Position numbers and translations under genes: made by a program. DNA of 64,000 bases. Source: Tetracladium setigerum (taxonomy: Eukaryota; Ascomycota; Leotiomycetes; Helotiales). Shown here piece after piece: positions 1-11,925 of the stretch. The stretch's first letter is position 1, and every line of letters begins with the position of its first letter. The stretch spans positions 2,170,001 through 2,234,000 of the forward strand of contig PZJY01000003.1 of NCBI GenBank assembly GCA_031472005.1, in the 5' to 3' direction. The notes beneath the pieces are model-generated. The model saw only the letters and a program-made list of their open reading frames with translations, was not told the origin of the DNA and searched no databases.

Positions 1-215
1 CGCCTGCCGCTGTCTGGTATTCGCGTGTTCGTGGAGCTGTCAAAATAATTATCTGGAACCCCCAGCTTTGAGGCGCATTGACCCCTCCTGATTATCTCTA
101 GATCTGATAAAAAACGATCAGTTCCTTATCTCGTCCAACACCACCACACCCACCCATTCGCGTTCAGAGGGCACGGCGTTGTATAACGTCAACCCTTCTC
201 ATCCTCCCACCTACT

Positions 216-2132
216 ATGGAACACGAATGGCTTCTCGAAGCAATAAGGTTTTCTCTCAAAGCTTCGACGTCGACGATCGAGTCGACGACGACGTTGAGGG
301 GATCTGCTCAGCCGACCTCACCCCCGCAAGGCGATTCTCCCCGACAAAGGTTGATCGACGGAATCGTCTATTCCAGGAAGTTCATTTTGACATACAACAT
401 TTTTGTTTTGGCATTTATCTGCGTATTGTCCGCTTTACACTGGAGCACAGAAATCGTACGATGGAGGAAGAGGAGGGCGTTGAGATGGCAGTCTACAAGA
501 CATGACGACGTAGCCGTGAAGGACGGGGATGATACCGGGCATATCAACACAATATCATGGGTGCGGAAGGAAGCTGATGGAGATGTGGACGAGATTTCCT
601 CCTCGTCAAGTAGTGCAACCGCAAGTCTGTCTAGGAAAGATGTCCAGGAAACCGAAGAGTCCCCACTTCTGCCACCAGGAAGGCCAACACCTCCCAGGAC
701 CTTCATGACTTCTACTCGAGCATTTCTGATATACCAACCTCGACCTATACCATTCTTCAACAAGCTTTTACCGTCAAATGGAAGTTCCATTGTCATTTTC
801 CTGTTCCTTGGCTTGAATCTCTTCTATTGCAGTTATCATATGGAGTTTAGCCTACGAAATGCCTTCGTTCTGGCCAATCGATGGGGATTAATGTTTATTG
901 CAAATCTTCCTCTTTTATATCTCCTCGCCGCAAAGAACCAACCACTCAAGTTCCTTACTGGCCGCTCCTACGAGTCTCTCAACATTTTCCATCGTCGATT
1001 AGGAGAGTTATTATGTTTCCAAGCTCTCCTCCATGGCATAGCAATGACTGCTACATGGTATATTATAATCCGTCCCACGGGTCGATTAAACTTCACGCAA
1101 TACATCACGCGCCCTGTTACATATTTCGGTCTCGGAGCTTTCTTCTCATATGAAATCCTCTACCTTACGGCTCTCAGTTCTTTCCGGCAACGATGCTACG
1201 AACTCTTTCTCGCCCTGCACATCTTACTCCAAGCCATGGCCCTGGTTTTCGTATATTACCACCACAGAAGCTGTAAAGTCTATGTCGGTGCCGCCCTCCT
1301 AATATTTCTTGTCGATCGTCTCATATTTCGGTTATTCAGGAAGTCCGCCACCTTAAACGCCTCGGCAAAAATAATGGAAGATGGCGAGACAATCAAACTC
1401 TCTACCAGTCTCTCTCTTCTACAAAATGGCGCCTCGATCCTCTCCGGGTGGAAAGCCACAGACCATGTCTTCATCACTGTTTCTGCCCTTGGAAAAGAAC
1501 ACGCTCTCCAGGCCCACCCCTTCACCATTTCCTCTGCAGCACCGACATCCGCCGATACATCCGCGACTCTCGAATTACTCATCCGAGCACAATCTGGTTT
1601 CTCAAGAGATCTACTGAATTACGTACATCGCCATAATTCACTCACTCTCCGTCTCGATGGTCCATATGGCAGTCTACACGCTCGCCGTCTCTTATCCGAC
1701 TCCTCCCTCGCTCTCGTCGTTGCAGGAGGGAGCGGTATCGCAGTAGCATGGCCCTTGATAGCCCATCTAATCCACCTTTCCTCCCAATCGACATCCTCTG
1801 AAGCCCCACCACAACGGAAACAAAAAATTGTTCTCATCTGGATCATCCATCAAGATACACATATTTCCTGGCTTTCGCCCTCCTCTGTCGAATATGCGCG
1901 CTCGAACGGTGTAGAAATCGTGATCCCTAGACCGACAGAGGAAGTTGGACGCCCGGATTTGAAGGCGACGATTTTGAGTGTGGTGGATAAGTATGATGGT
2001 GAAGGAGCAACGAGGACGGGAGTGGTGGCGAGCGGACCGGACGGGATGGGGAGATTGGTGAGGAATACTTGTGCTCAATTGGTTGGGGAGGGTAAGGATG
2101 TGGGAGTTTTGATCGAGAAGTTTGGGTGGTAG
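216..2132 (+). CDS. Ferric reductase-like transmembrane protein (FRE/NOX superfamily)
   Basis: Single uninterrupted reading frame of 638 aa. Members of this family move electrons from cytosolic NAD(P)H via FAD and two membrane hemes to metal outside the cell or in a vesicle. The first ~110 residues hold a membrane segment, and hydrophobic segments recur between ~190 and 380. Heme-ligand style His pairs are visible: HRRLGE with LLHGI (~13 apart), then ALHILLQ with YYHHRS. The C-terminal half has the FAD-binding signature HPFTISS and a nucleotide-binding glycine stretch (VVAGGSGIAVAWPL), ending in a short tail with SGPDGMGR. Length fits fungal ferric reductases. No second start competes closely; ATG 216 follows an AC-rich leader. 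It is tail to tail with GPI1. A NADPH oxidase is less likely because there are no EF-hands and the N-terminus is fungal-FRE-like. Substrate metal cannot be read from sequence. Confidence 0.88.
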   Translation: MEHEWLLEAIRFSLKASTSTIESTTTLRGSAQPTSPPQGDSPRQRLIDGIVYSRKFILTYNIFVLAFICVLSALHWSTEIVRWRKRRALRWQSTRHDDVAVKDGDDTGHINTISWVRKEADGDVDEISSSSSSATASLSRKDVQETEESPLLPPGRPTPPRTFMTSTRAFLIYQPRPIPFFNKLLPSNGSSIVIFLFLGLNLFYCSYHMEFSLRNAFVLANRWGLMFIANLPLLYLLAAKNQPLKFLTGRSYESLNIFHRRLGELLCFQALLHGIAMTATWYIIIRPTGRLNFTQYITRPVTYFGLGAFFSYEILYLTALSSFRQRCYELFLALHILLQAMALVFVYYHHRSCKVYVGAALLIFLVDRLIFRLFRKSATLNASAKIMEDGETIKLSTSLSLLQNGASILSGWKATDHVFITVSALGKEHALQAHPFTISSAAPTSADTSATLELLIRAQSGFSRDLLNYVHRHNSLTLRLDGPYGSLHARRLLSDSSLALVVAGGSGIAVAWPLIAHLIHLSSQSTSSEAPPQRKQKIVLIWIIHQDTHISWLSPSSVEYARSNGVEIVIPRPTEEVGRPDLKATILSVVDKYDGEGATRTGVVASGPDGMGRLVRNTCAQLVGEGKDVGVLIEKFGW

Positions 2133-4296
2133 TTTGATGTCTTATGCATATCTCAGAGAGGTGGTTACTGCTTGGAGTTGTATGTTATTATTGGGATGGC
2201 TTTTGTTTTAAGATCGCTAACAAGCATGGCATGGATATCATTGGGTGGCAATTTTGTATTTCATTTACATCGATTGACGATATGGGTAATGATGTATTGT
2301 GATGATGTCTAGCACATAGAACATACATATATATACACAGAAATACATGCTACATAACAGTTTGACTCTTGTTTCTTATGTCCAAAAAAACAGGCTTATG
2401 GAAATTTATTTATGCTCCCTTTTCCCTCACCATCACTACGCATTTGAAAAATATATTCCTTGCGATATGTACATCTAATCTCTTTTTCCGTACATGCGAT
2501 TGAGTAGGATCCAAGCGCTCAGAGTGCATCAATTGTTGCCGATTCAGGTGGAATAGTATCTGAATGGTTGGGGCTCGTCGAGATTCCAAATAGTAGGTGT
2601 TCGCCATGTAAGCAATGTAGACAACACCATCAATTCCCACAAGGGTGTATTCCCTTCGAATCATACCAACGATTTAATCATATTCCTGCATCTCCAAATG
2701 CTTGTGAGTAGTGCTGATTAGATTGAGTCAATATCTAGCAGGATAACCCGCAATGCGTATTCGCCGTTCCCCCAGTGAGCCTCCTCCCACGCGAAACAAA
2801 GTATCATTATGCCATCCATCTCGTTATACCGTAATCGTATTCTCCAATTCGAAGGTCTGAAGTTCTGTCATGACATAGAATAGAGTTTTAGGGTAATATT
2901 GAAGACACGATGTCGAAGTGTTGTCGTTGTCGTGGTTGATGAGGATTCTGATGTTGTTATTATGGGTTGACATCGCAACAACTCGAGCCCAAATGTTTGC
3001 ATGACAGACCACGAAGCTAGAAAATTTATAGATTGAATCTCATCTCCTTGCGAATACCAGAACTAACGAAACGCGACGTGAGGCAACAGGTGTGGAGGAA
3101 GATGAAGTTGCATTGGAATGCAACCAACTCCACGATATTTCGCAGTGAAATTCGAAATAAAAAGCCTAGGTTTGGCAAACGCCTTTGCAAATCAAAAATG
3201 AATGTCATTCAAAGCTCACATCTACGACCAGAGTTTATATGCCATCAAAATCCGTAAGTGAATCTCACCTTTCGCACCACCTCGCCTCGTGTCCTTCCCG
3301 CCCCACTTTCGCTTAAATGTTTATTTACATTCATTCTCCATATAAATCAAAATACGCAAAAAACTAATCACCCTATTTTGTCATTTATGGCCAGTTAGCG
3401 CACTCGTGCAATGTCGCGTTTAACTTCCGGTGGTTACGACTCCACCTACAAAAAAGCCGAGAGTCCCCCCCATGGATCGGGAACGCCCACGCACACAATA
3501 CAGGGATAACCAACAGACTGATAGTCCAACTGTCCTCTGTTGATATCCACGGGAGGATGCCACCCAGACTATTCCAAACTGCCTGTCAGGGACTGGGTCT
3601 GCATCCTCAAACCAGGCCGCAGCCATGTTGTCTTGCTTTGTTATAGACTGATTCGCTGTCGGTATTCTTCATTGGTCACTTGCGTGGCCTCCATGACCGT
3701 ATTGTCGCTATTCTAAACTCCTCCCTTCGGGTTGGGGGCTTCATTAGTTATGGTATGTCTCTCGGACCTTCTCCTTGGAGAACGCTCATCCCAAACGAGA
3801 GACTTGTGGGGAATGTTGGTTGTTGAGGGAACTTCGGTATCCGATGAAGACATCAACACCGTGGAAACTAGCAAAGCCACAGAGAAATACTTCGGTATTC
3901 AGAACTGTTTACAGCCTATTTTTTTTTTAACATCTTCTTTTTGAATATTATCTTTCTTGAATATATTTTTCTCCAAAGGTACCTACCCACCCACCGTGAA
4001 TGAGGATTGCATGTCTCTTTTGTCAAAGCAAACCGAAAGCCAGATGTGGTTCGCACCTTTAAGTTCCCGTCTGATTCAATAAAATTTCTCAATTACTATT
4101 ATATATCTACAAGAAAAAAATCTCATCTATTTCCTTTCCCATGCATGCTCGTCTATCATCATTCAAAAGAGATCTTCCCATCTTAGGTATCAACAAAAAA
4201 GCCCCATCCCACTTCTACCCACCAACGCCACTCGCATGCTAATGAATCAATGACCATACCTCCCCCTCCCTCCTAACCCACCCGACCTTCTTCCAG
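2133..4296. other. Intergenic region between two convergent 3' ends
   Basis: This 2.2-kb stretch separates the ferric reductase stop from the GPI1 stop. It contains only short open frames on both strands without recognisable domains or splice-consistent extensions. An A+T-rich part with a T9 run lies around 3,920-3,970. I see no gene, RNA or repeat that I can support. Confidence 0.6.
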
Positions 4297-6599
4297 TCAA
4301 ACCTCTCCCCCCGTTCCCTCGTACACAGTCTTCAGCCCTTTCACGCCCTCTGACGGCGTCGTCAACGCGCGCCACATATCCCATACTCCCGCTCTACGCG
4401 CAGGCAACATGCTATATTGTAGAGAATACAAATTCTTTCGATGAATCGGGGGTACGAATTTACCAGTTGCAAGACAGAGGAGGACGCGTGGGGAGAGGTA
4501 GTGTGAGCGGATGCGGTGGCCGAGTTGAAAGTATTGGTGGAACATCAGGCGAAAGGTGAGAGGGACGGACTGGTGGATTGTTAGTCAATGTTGGCTTCTG
4601 TTGAGGAGGGCAGAAAACGTACTTTGAGATGGATGTAAGATGTTGGTGGCAGGGAGATTGTAGACGTAGAAGTGGTGATTGCGATGGTGTGTTGTTGAGC
4701 GTCTTGGAGTTCGAAACGGATGCCACCTGTGAAGATAGTCAGTACTTGATAAGGAAGCAAAAAGAGATGAAAATACCAGGAAGTCGCTGAGAGTCCTTGA
4801 TGCGCAACATCAACGCAAAAAGCGGGAAATGATTCAAACAACTCAGCAGTGTATCCAGAATCGCCTTCAGAGAAATGATCGCCATCCTTGCCAGTGCGAA
4901 AGTGAGGTAAAATACGACGACCGTAGGCAGCAAAAAGAACAGAAGGGTGAACAAAATCGTCCCGAGGAGTAGCTGATCGAGATCATAATCGCATGAATCG
5001 ATACGCTTGCGCAGGACGTTGTGTTTTTTGCCTCGGAAGAGCTGGAAGAGGGAGAGCAGAATAGTGTATTGCCAGTTGAAGATTCGGGCGGATGCGAGAT
5101 AAAATGAGTAGATGTGGAGGGTGAGAATAGATAGAAGGTCGGAGAAGAGGGCAATGGGCATGCTAGCCCCTGCGAAACTAGAGAAGCCGATGAACCAGAT
5201 GAGATGGGGAAGCACTGGACGAAGTGCTTCAATGCAGTCTGTTTTTATTAGAATTGTCTTTTTGCTGAGAGGAAACACTTACGGGACCAATGATCAATGA
5301 CCCAGAGGAAGAGGTCACCAAGGAATGCAGCCAACTCAGTGTTAAGCTTCAATCCTGCAGGCTTATGCATCAACCAAGGAATTGTCGTTTGCAACGCCTC
5401 GACAGAATACAGATTCAAAATCTCACTGATCTGGTCAGCGACCCATACGGAGTTATCAATAATGTAAGAACCAAGAGCAATCCCAATTATCACATCATTG
5501 GCAACGAGCCATAGGCTGTTGTAAAATCTGATGTAGTCGGAGTGGCTTGTCGTCACACTTCCCCAGTCATCTTTTCTCTTTCGAAGAGTTACATACTGCA
5601 TTGGCCAGTAACAGAATTGTTGAAGACGAATCTCTACTTGCTGCGCTGTTGCTGAAATATCTTTGAAGGCAGCATAATCTGGTTGAGCTCGCCATTCTAG
5701 GATCCTCAATAGAGCCTCCGCCACAAGTCTATGGCACAACAATCCGACAACGAATCCACGTCGTATGATGGGGTAAATGTAGAGCGTTATGATCTGCCAT
5801 ATAACCACCAGAACATAATCTCGCATGGTTGTGGCAGACTCAACCACCCTTTCTGACACACTCAAACTCCGCCTTGACCGCCTCCCAACTAGCGAAATAT
5901 TCTTCTGCAGTAATGCGTGCAATTCCCATGAGCAATTGATCTGGTTTACGATTCTTGTCAAAGCGAGGTCTTTCTGAGAAGGATGATGTTTGGTGACCGT
6001 ATGAAACCTCAGTTTTTCTACCAAATCTTGGGTCTTCTTCCGATTCCTCAACTCTTCTTTCTCCTCTTCTGCATCCACACTTCCTGGGGCGTGAAATGTT
6101 AATTCGGCCTTGTCTCCCAAGGCGAGAGATATGGGATTCAGTGATATGTATTGCATCCTATTCGGCAGGGGTCTGTCGAACATGATGATCTGGATCGTGG
6201 AGGCTCTGGTACACGATATCTGAGGCATCTTGGTCCCTGACACTGTGGAAGCATGAAATTGCAGTGTATCGACCTCGGAACTGGGACTATTGGCTAGGCC
6301 AAGAACCTGCATAGCTGACTGACCACATAGCGCATATATCCGTGACATAGGGTGGCTGGCACTTCGAAATAGAGTCCCAACCTTCAGGGCGTTCTCAACA
6401 TTCCGGACCTATCTCCATATCAGCACTTCAATCTAATAGCGTAATTCCAATTCCAACTCACTTCAACATCCTCCAATATGGCCACCACAAATAAATCCAG
6501 TCCTGAGTTTCTCCATCCAACAATTATTCCTGGGTGATCTGATCTTGGTATATCAAGAGGCCAAAACACTCTCATAAGCCCATCTTGCTCGGCGGGCAT
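4297..6599 (-). CDS. GPI1: GPI1/PIG-Q subunit of the GPI-N-acetylglucosaminyltransferase
   Basis: Part of the ER complex that starts GPI-anchor synthesis by transferring GlcNAc to phosphatidylinositol. Five exons on the minus strand: 6462-6599, 5283-6408, 4777-5238, 4623-4726 and 4297-4569, giving 700 aa with phases that close exactly. Introns are 44-53 nt with GT..AG ends. The start is ATG 6599. The family core is in exons 3-5: the segment around DYDLDQLLLGTILFTL, multiple membrane helices, and the hallmark DSxRLPGGIRFEL, which is split by the third intron. The C-terminus has the conserved Gpi1 tail (FRLMFHQYFQLGHRI, SMLPARRAGVWDMWRAL). The N-terminal ~370 residues are less conserved, as in other fungi. 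Reading frame and splice phases are intact throughout. Confidence 0.9.
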
Positions 6600-7616
6600 G
6601 ACCAAGTCTTCTCTTCAAAAACCTCCCTAGAAAGATCCCCGTCGCCGTAGTTGTTCCCGCGCAGATATCCCCGATTTCCCAGATCGTGGATGCTGCATGG
6701 AATTAGCTAGATGTAATGCGCCGCGTAGAGATATTCCCACCAGGTCTGTCTCCCGAGATGCGAGTCTCTCCACTGGAATTATGAACAGAAAAAAGAAGAC
6801 TGAAAGAATCGCAAATCCCTTGGCCGTGCGTGTCTATAAATTCCTAATCAGTGATTGTTCTGGTTCGCAGACATTATATGCAAGGCCCAAGCACGTACAA
6901 CAACTCCGTGATCCCAGGCGAAAATGGCAAGTTCATAAAGTCGTGTAACAAGATCCCACCTCGCAGTGATGTAGCCGGCTACGAAGATCGCAAAAGTTAT
7001 AGAGAAGGGGTGCATGAATCTCTTATTATCGCAGCATTACCATTGGGGCAATTCGTCTTGTTGAATTGAGCTTCGTTGGCGGGAATTGCCCGGAGAAGGA
7101 TTTCGAGGAGGTGGTGGGGGGTGAGTCGTGTCGAAAGCAGGAAGTGTTATGAGGAATGCCGGCGCAAGGTTGACAGTGGTTCACAGAGGCGTGTAGCGCG
7201 ATAACTTCATCTGAAAAGATGAGGCTATTCGCATATTCAGTGTCAGCGGTGTGTAGGTACTGGTAAACGACGGAGACAGACTCTGGTGGATCAAGGAGAT
7301 TCAATTTCATTGAGGTGTCGAGTGCAGGGATCACGAGATTAAGCTTTCTGGCTCCTCTTAGGTATCACGTGAAGGAAGGGAACTGAGCAATGCAGATGTG
7401 AATGCTTGTCTGTTCTTGTCTCCTTGAGCTGAGATTTTAAGAAGAAGAGGAGGAGAAGCTGTGCGTTAGGAAATTAAGTTCAGTGGCATGCATTTTCATT
7501 ATTGAGTGGAACATTTCTATTTTTTGCTATGTTTGCATCGCCAGAATTGGTCAAATGCAGGTCCCATTGCCCCTTGAACGCCATACATATGCTGCTGCAA
7601 ATATCTCATTCCCGTT
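6600..7616. other. Gap upstream of GPI1 and downstream of the MDM35-like gene
   Basis: About 1 kb without a supportable gene. It holds the GPI1 promoter. A CACGTG element (ATCACGTGA context near 7,362) is present. A short minus-strand open frame at 7,026-7,334 has a stretch reminiscent of a BTB strand (LDPPESVSVVYQYLHT), but there is no ATG-led gene or domain context, so I do not call it. Confidence 0.5.
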
Positions 7617-8088
7617 TTATTCTGGCAAAGAGTTAGGAAGATCGTGAGAAATATGAAAGCAGCTGGAAACATTAGGCTCACATTTCCGCCGCATGTGGAG
7701 TTGGTCACTCTCTTTGTGGTCCTCTCTCGCCTCCTCCAGCATCTTGTCAATGCCCCGTTCTTTCAAAGCGCTCTAGAGAGTATGGATCAGCTCAAATATT
7801 AAATGACTAGAGGTAGGAGCTTACCGTTAGACACTGCTTATACTCCTTGAACAAGGGGCACATTCGTCTGTCGTGCCCTTTCCTCGAAGATATTCTAGCC
7901 ATCTTCCAGTCAGCCAGAACGCGAATCCCACCCAGGGAGGCAAAACAGAACATACTCTCGCTGTACCACTTCAGGAAACACGAATCATAACGTCTGGAGA
8001 GAAGGGTCAACATCAAAATCAACTAAAGGATAGAACCCGCTACCTACTCCTTCGTCTCATTGCATTCGGGGGCAAGTGAGGCGGACAT
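7617..8088 (-). CDS. MDM35: MDM35-like twin-CX9C mitochondrial protein, frame broken once
   Basis: Mdm35 resides in the mitochondrial intermembrane space and partners Ups-family phospholipid transfer proteins. Minus-strand exons: 8048-8088, 7956-7993, 7825-7894 and 7617-7772. The start ATG 8088 gives MSASLAPECNETK. The first CX9C pair is complete across intron 1 (C-NETKERYDS-C), followed by FLKWYSEKYLRGKGTTDEC, then PLFKEYKQCLT and SALKERGIDKMLEEARE, all typical of Mdm35. Within exon 3 the frame reading ..TTDEC and the frame reading ..PLFKEYKQC differ by one base, at a GGGG run (7855-7858 on the + strand). As written the frames do not join, and the spacing of the second cysteine pair is 9 only if one base is restored. 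A sequence error is the likeliest cause; an inactive gene is the alternative. It is head to head with RRP6 (249 bp apart). Confidence 0.8.
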
Positions 8089-8337
8089 CGTTGGTAGGTA
8101 TTATGGGTCTGATATTGGCTGGAATTCTGGAGTTCTCGGCTCTTTCAAAACAAACAAATTCACAGGCCTTGGCACTGGATCTACGCTAATGCATCGGCGT
8201 TTATAAACGCCGACGTCTCCAGAACTGAACAAGGGAAAGAGTGACAGGGGTGGGAAGGCTGTTCAAATATTTTGTCGAGAGTCCAGAGCTTCGACTTCCC
8301 CACGACGACAAGATATCGCGACGTCGCCAACCTCAAA

Positions 8338-11137
8338 ATGGAGCAAACTACGACGGAATTCAAGTCGCTGCAGGATGAAATACAGAATGCCCTCATTGCT
8401 GCCACCAGAACTACCGGCAAGCTTTCTGCGGAGGATCTGACATTCCAACGTTCTATGAACCGAGAAGTCGGCCCTGCACTGGACGAGCAGAGTGAGAGAG
8501 TCTTGGGCTTAGCCAATGCTTTGCTCAAGTCTGCGGCGTCAATATCAGATCTACGGGCACCGAAATTACTGGATACGGAGGATGTAGAAAACAATTGGCG
8601 TGGTGTGGTGGATGTGCTTGATTCTCTGCTGGAGAAAGCCGACACTGCACTTTACGAATACACTGGAGTGATCAAGCGCAAAGACACAGCTATTGCAGAA
8701 CCGGTACCTCAATTTCTAAGAAACTAATAGGATCAAAAACTCACATAGTCTAGGTCGCAGCATCAAAGTCCCGGAAGGGCCTGGGAAATGCCTTCAGAAC
8801 TCAGAACCTTGTCAAACCACAACTCGCCTTCGATGTCAAACCCAACAACTTCGATACTTCTTCCTGGAAACCCCTCTTAACCACGAAACCGCACGCCATA
8901 CAATCTCTGGAGGATAGCCTCGGCCTCTTTACAAATGACTTCGACCAACAGCAGTATGATTATACCGATTTCCTACCTCTTTCACTTCTTCCATGGGAGT
9001 CTTCTTCCCAGACCCCAACACCCCCAGACAGTCTCTCTTTAGAGACTATGTCATCAAATACAAAAATTATTGCGCCTGTGAGCTTAAGCAAGCCACAGAG
9101 ACAGAAGCGCACTCAACGCAGAAACTCCTTGAAATCTACAGGCAGCACGCTTTCAAAAACAAACTTTCACAATACTGACACAAACTTCAGATACCGACAT
9201 CCATACGAAACTGAAATTCTGCAACTTCAATACCCCGATTCAGTGTATACAGCATCCGAACCCATTGAATATCTCCCAGTGGAGACTACTTCGGCAGTGT
9301 TTGTTGACACCGAAGAAGGGGTTTTGGAAATGTTGGAAGAGCTTAAGATGGCTACAGAAATTGCAGTTGATCTTGAACATCACGATGCTAGGTCTTTCGT
9401 GGGACTGGTTTCGTTGATGCAAATTAGCACTCGAGAGAAGGACTGGATCGTAGATACACTAAAGCCATGGAGACAGAAGCTGCAGGTGCTCAACGAAGTT
9501 TTTGCTGATCCTAAGATCGTCAAGGTAAATTTTCTCCTCGTCACCAGAATCCTATAATACTAACTCGACAGGTTTTTCATGGAGCATTTATGGACATTGT
9601 GTGGCTTCAGAGAGATTTGGGGCTTTACGTTGTTGGCTTATTCGATACTCACTATGCCTCGAGAAGCCTTGGCTATCCGGGAGGAAGCCTTGCCTTTCTA
9701 CTCAAGAAGTTCATCGACTTTGATGCAGACAAGAAATACCAATTGGCAGACTGGAGGATACGGCAAGCACAATTCCACACACACCGTTTCTATTTCCCCA
9801 AGCTAACAATCTTTAGACCGTTACCAGAGGAAATGTTCTACTACGCCCGATCTGACACCCACTACCTACTCTACATCTATGACAACATGAAGAATGAACT
9901 CCTCGAAAAGTCTAATCCCGAGGTACCGGACGAAAACAAAATAGAGATAGTACTCCAGAAGTCCAAAGAGACATCCCTACTGCGCTATGAGCGTCAAGTC
10001 TACAACTCTGAGACCGGTAAAGGACCAGGTGGATGGTACCCTCTTCTGGTCAAAACTCCTGCCCTCTTCAACAACGAGCAGTTCTCCGTCTTCCGCGCAG
10101 TACACGAATGGCGCGACAAGATCGCCCGCGAGGACGACGATAGCTGCCCTTTCATCATGCCAAATCACGTTATCTTTAGTATTGCCAAGCATCTACCCAA
10201 AGATCTCATCGCTCTCCTTGGTATCGCCCAACCAGTCTCTCACAGCGTCAAGTCTCGAAGCGCAGCACTTCTTGAAACTATAAAGACTGCTCAAGCGAAC
10301 GGTTCAACTGGCCCCAGCATGATCAACGTTCTACGCCCAGACTCGGTAGGTGCAACCGTGAAGTCGAATCTCCCGCACATCGCAGATACCACTCCCCTTC
10401 CCATTTCGCAATTCCCTGAAATCGATGAAAAGGAGCTCCGAATCGAGAAATCTAGTTTTTGGGGTGGAGCATTTGGGAGTAGCGTCTGGGAACCAAGAAA
10501 ATCCGGTACTGCCAACGGGGAAGAGGACAGTCTAAGACTTGCTCTACCATTCCCTGCACTTTCTTCGGATGCCTTCACTACTGCGATACGAACACATGTT
10601 CAGCAACCAGAGCCGCAGCCTTCGCGGTCACCATCTCCGGCTCCAACGCCTCCAAAAGAGGAGGAGAAGGAAAAGGCATTTACCATTCGTCGCGGAGCTA
10701 AACGTTCCAACGATGAAATATCCGATATCACACCTTCCGAAAAAGGCGGCGAATACGATATCTCCCTTGTTGATTCCGACTCCTCCTCCGAAAACGATGA
10801 AAAGATCGCAAAGCGGCTCAAAAAAGAAGAGAAACGTCGTCGCAAAGCTGAGAAGAAAGCTAAGAAATCGCAGTCACACACTCCGGTCAACGAAAGAGCT
10901 GACGCGAAGGAGGAGGAAGATGAGGAAGCATTTGATTATAGTGCCGCGCCATCGGTGGTAAATGTGAAGAAGGAGAAGGGGAAGAAGGCAAAGAGTGCTG
11001 GGGGTGAGAAGGGGAAGAAGAGCAAGAGGGAACCCGATGAGCCATTTGATCCGTATCAGAAGAGTATGGATGCAAATACGGGTATGAGGAGAGTTCAGAG
11101 TGAGAGAGCAGGGAGGAGTGGGACTTTTAAGAACTAG
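8338..11137 (+). CDS. RRP6: Exosome-associated 3'-5' exoribonuclease RRP6
   Basis: Nuclear exosome nuclease that trims rRNA and snoRNA and degrades aberrant RNA. Preferred exons: 8338-8703, 8754-8953, 9191-9524, 9572-9762 and 9817-11137, giving 803 aa with closing phases. N-terminal ~110 residues are a PMC2NT-like helical domain. The DEDDy nuclease follows: DLEHHD (~aa 249), VFHGAFMDIVWLQRDLGLY, and the Y/D of YARSDTHYLLYIYD. An HRDC domain follows (VFRAVHEWRDKIARE). The C-terminus is Lys/Glu-rich. Intron 4 (9763-9816) uses a GC donor (GCAAGC) and a CTAAC branch; skipping it restores DWRIRPLPEEMFYYARSD. Intron 2 (8954-9190, 237 nt) is in frame and stop-free, so retention would add 79 residues. 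The CDS is otherwise intact. Confidence 0.93.
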
Positions 11138-11925
11138 ATTGGGTGGAGCAGAGGTGATGACGGGTGATACATGGCGGGGGAGGGTGATGATTTTATGATG
11201 TAGAGATACCATAACACATATCTGCTAGCAACATTAAATTGCTAGAAAAAGCGTAGGCTTTTGAAATGACGAAACAAACCCTTCGATTCTATCTATTTCT
11301 CACGTAATAAACCGAACAAGTCGCAGCATAAACTTTTTCCATAAGCGAGAAACGAGGTAATATTGAAAAAAAGGAATTTCAGCTAGTACGTTGTTCTCAT
11401 AATAGATTGTAAACAAAAGAAAGAACATTCATGGTCGTGTAACAGTTCTGATGCAATTTTAGTCGCGACAGCTTCCAAATTCCAGTACAATTTTGACGAT
11501 GGCTGGAATTGGAAATACAAAAACATAATTGTCAATGTTTTTACCTGCACTTCATGAGAGGTGAAAACAATACAGAGGGGGGGTAACAAATTTGAGTCTC
11601 AGAGTCGATTGAAAAAATTTAAATCATTTATTTCTATCCTCCTCCTATCCGTCTAAAGGACTGGCTGACCGACTCCCTCAATCCCGGAGCCCCAAAAACG
11701 CCTTAGCATAGCAAATCTCGCTACCCATCATGATAAAATGTAAGAATTTACCTTCCTTCTTCCATTCCACTGAAAATTCCAAGAACGCCAGGACCAAAAA
11801 AGTACAAGACAAAGTCTTTTCTAAAATACGCTAATATACTTCGAGCTGTAATTCCTCCCTTCTCAAACATACAGAGTACAAGACACGCGCACACACAAAC
11901 CGTTCCCGCACCACATCTCTCCGGT
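11138..11925. other. Convergent 3' region between RRP6 and RAD54
   Basis: About 0.8 kb, A+T-rich, between two facing stop codons. It holds the 3' UTRs and polyadenylation regions. No gene or repeat is supportable here. Confidence 0.6.

Noticed and set aside
2410..3012. Minus-strand frames downstream of the ferric reductase
   Set aside because: Two short frames look weakly protein-like but have stops between them and no splice pair; no family recognised.
7026..7334. Possible BTB fragment on the minus strand
   Set aside because: Only one short strand-like motif; no ATG-led gene or flanking domain. Too weak to call.
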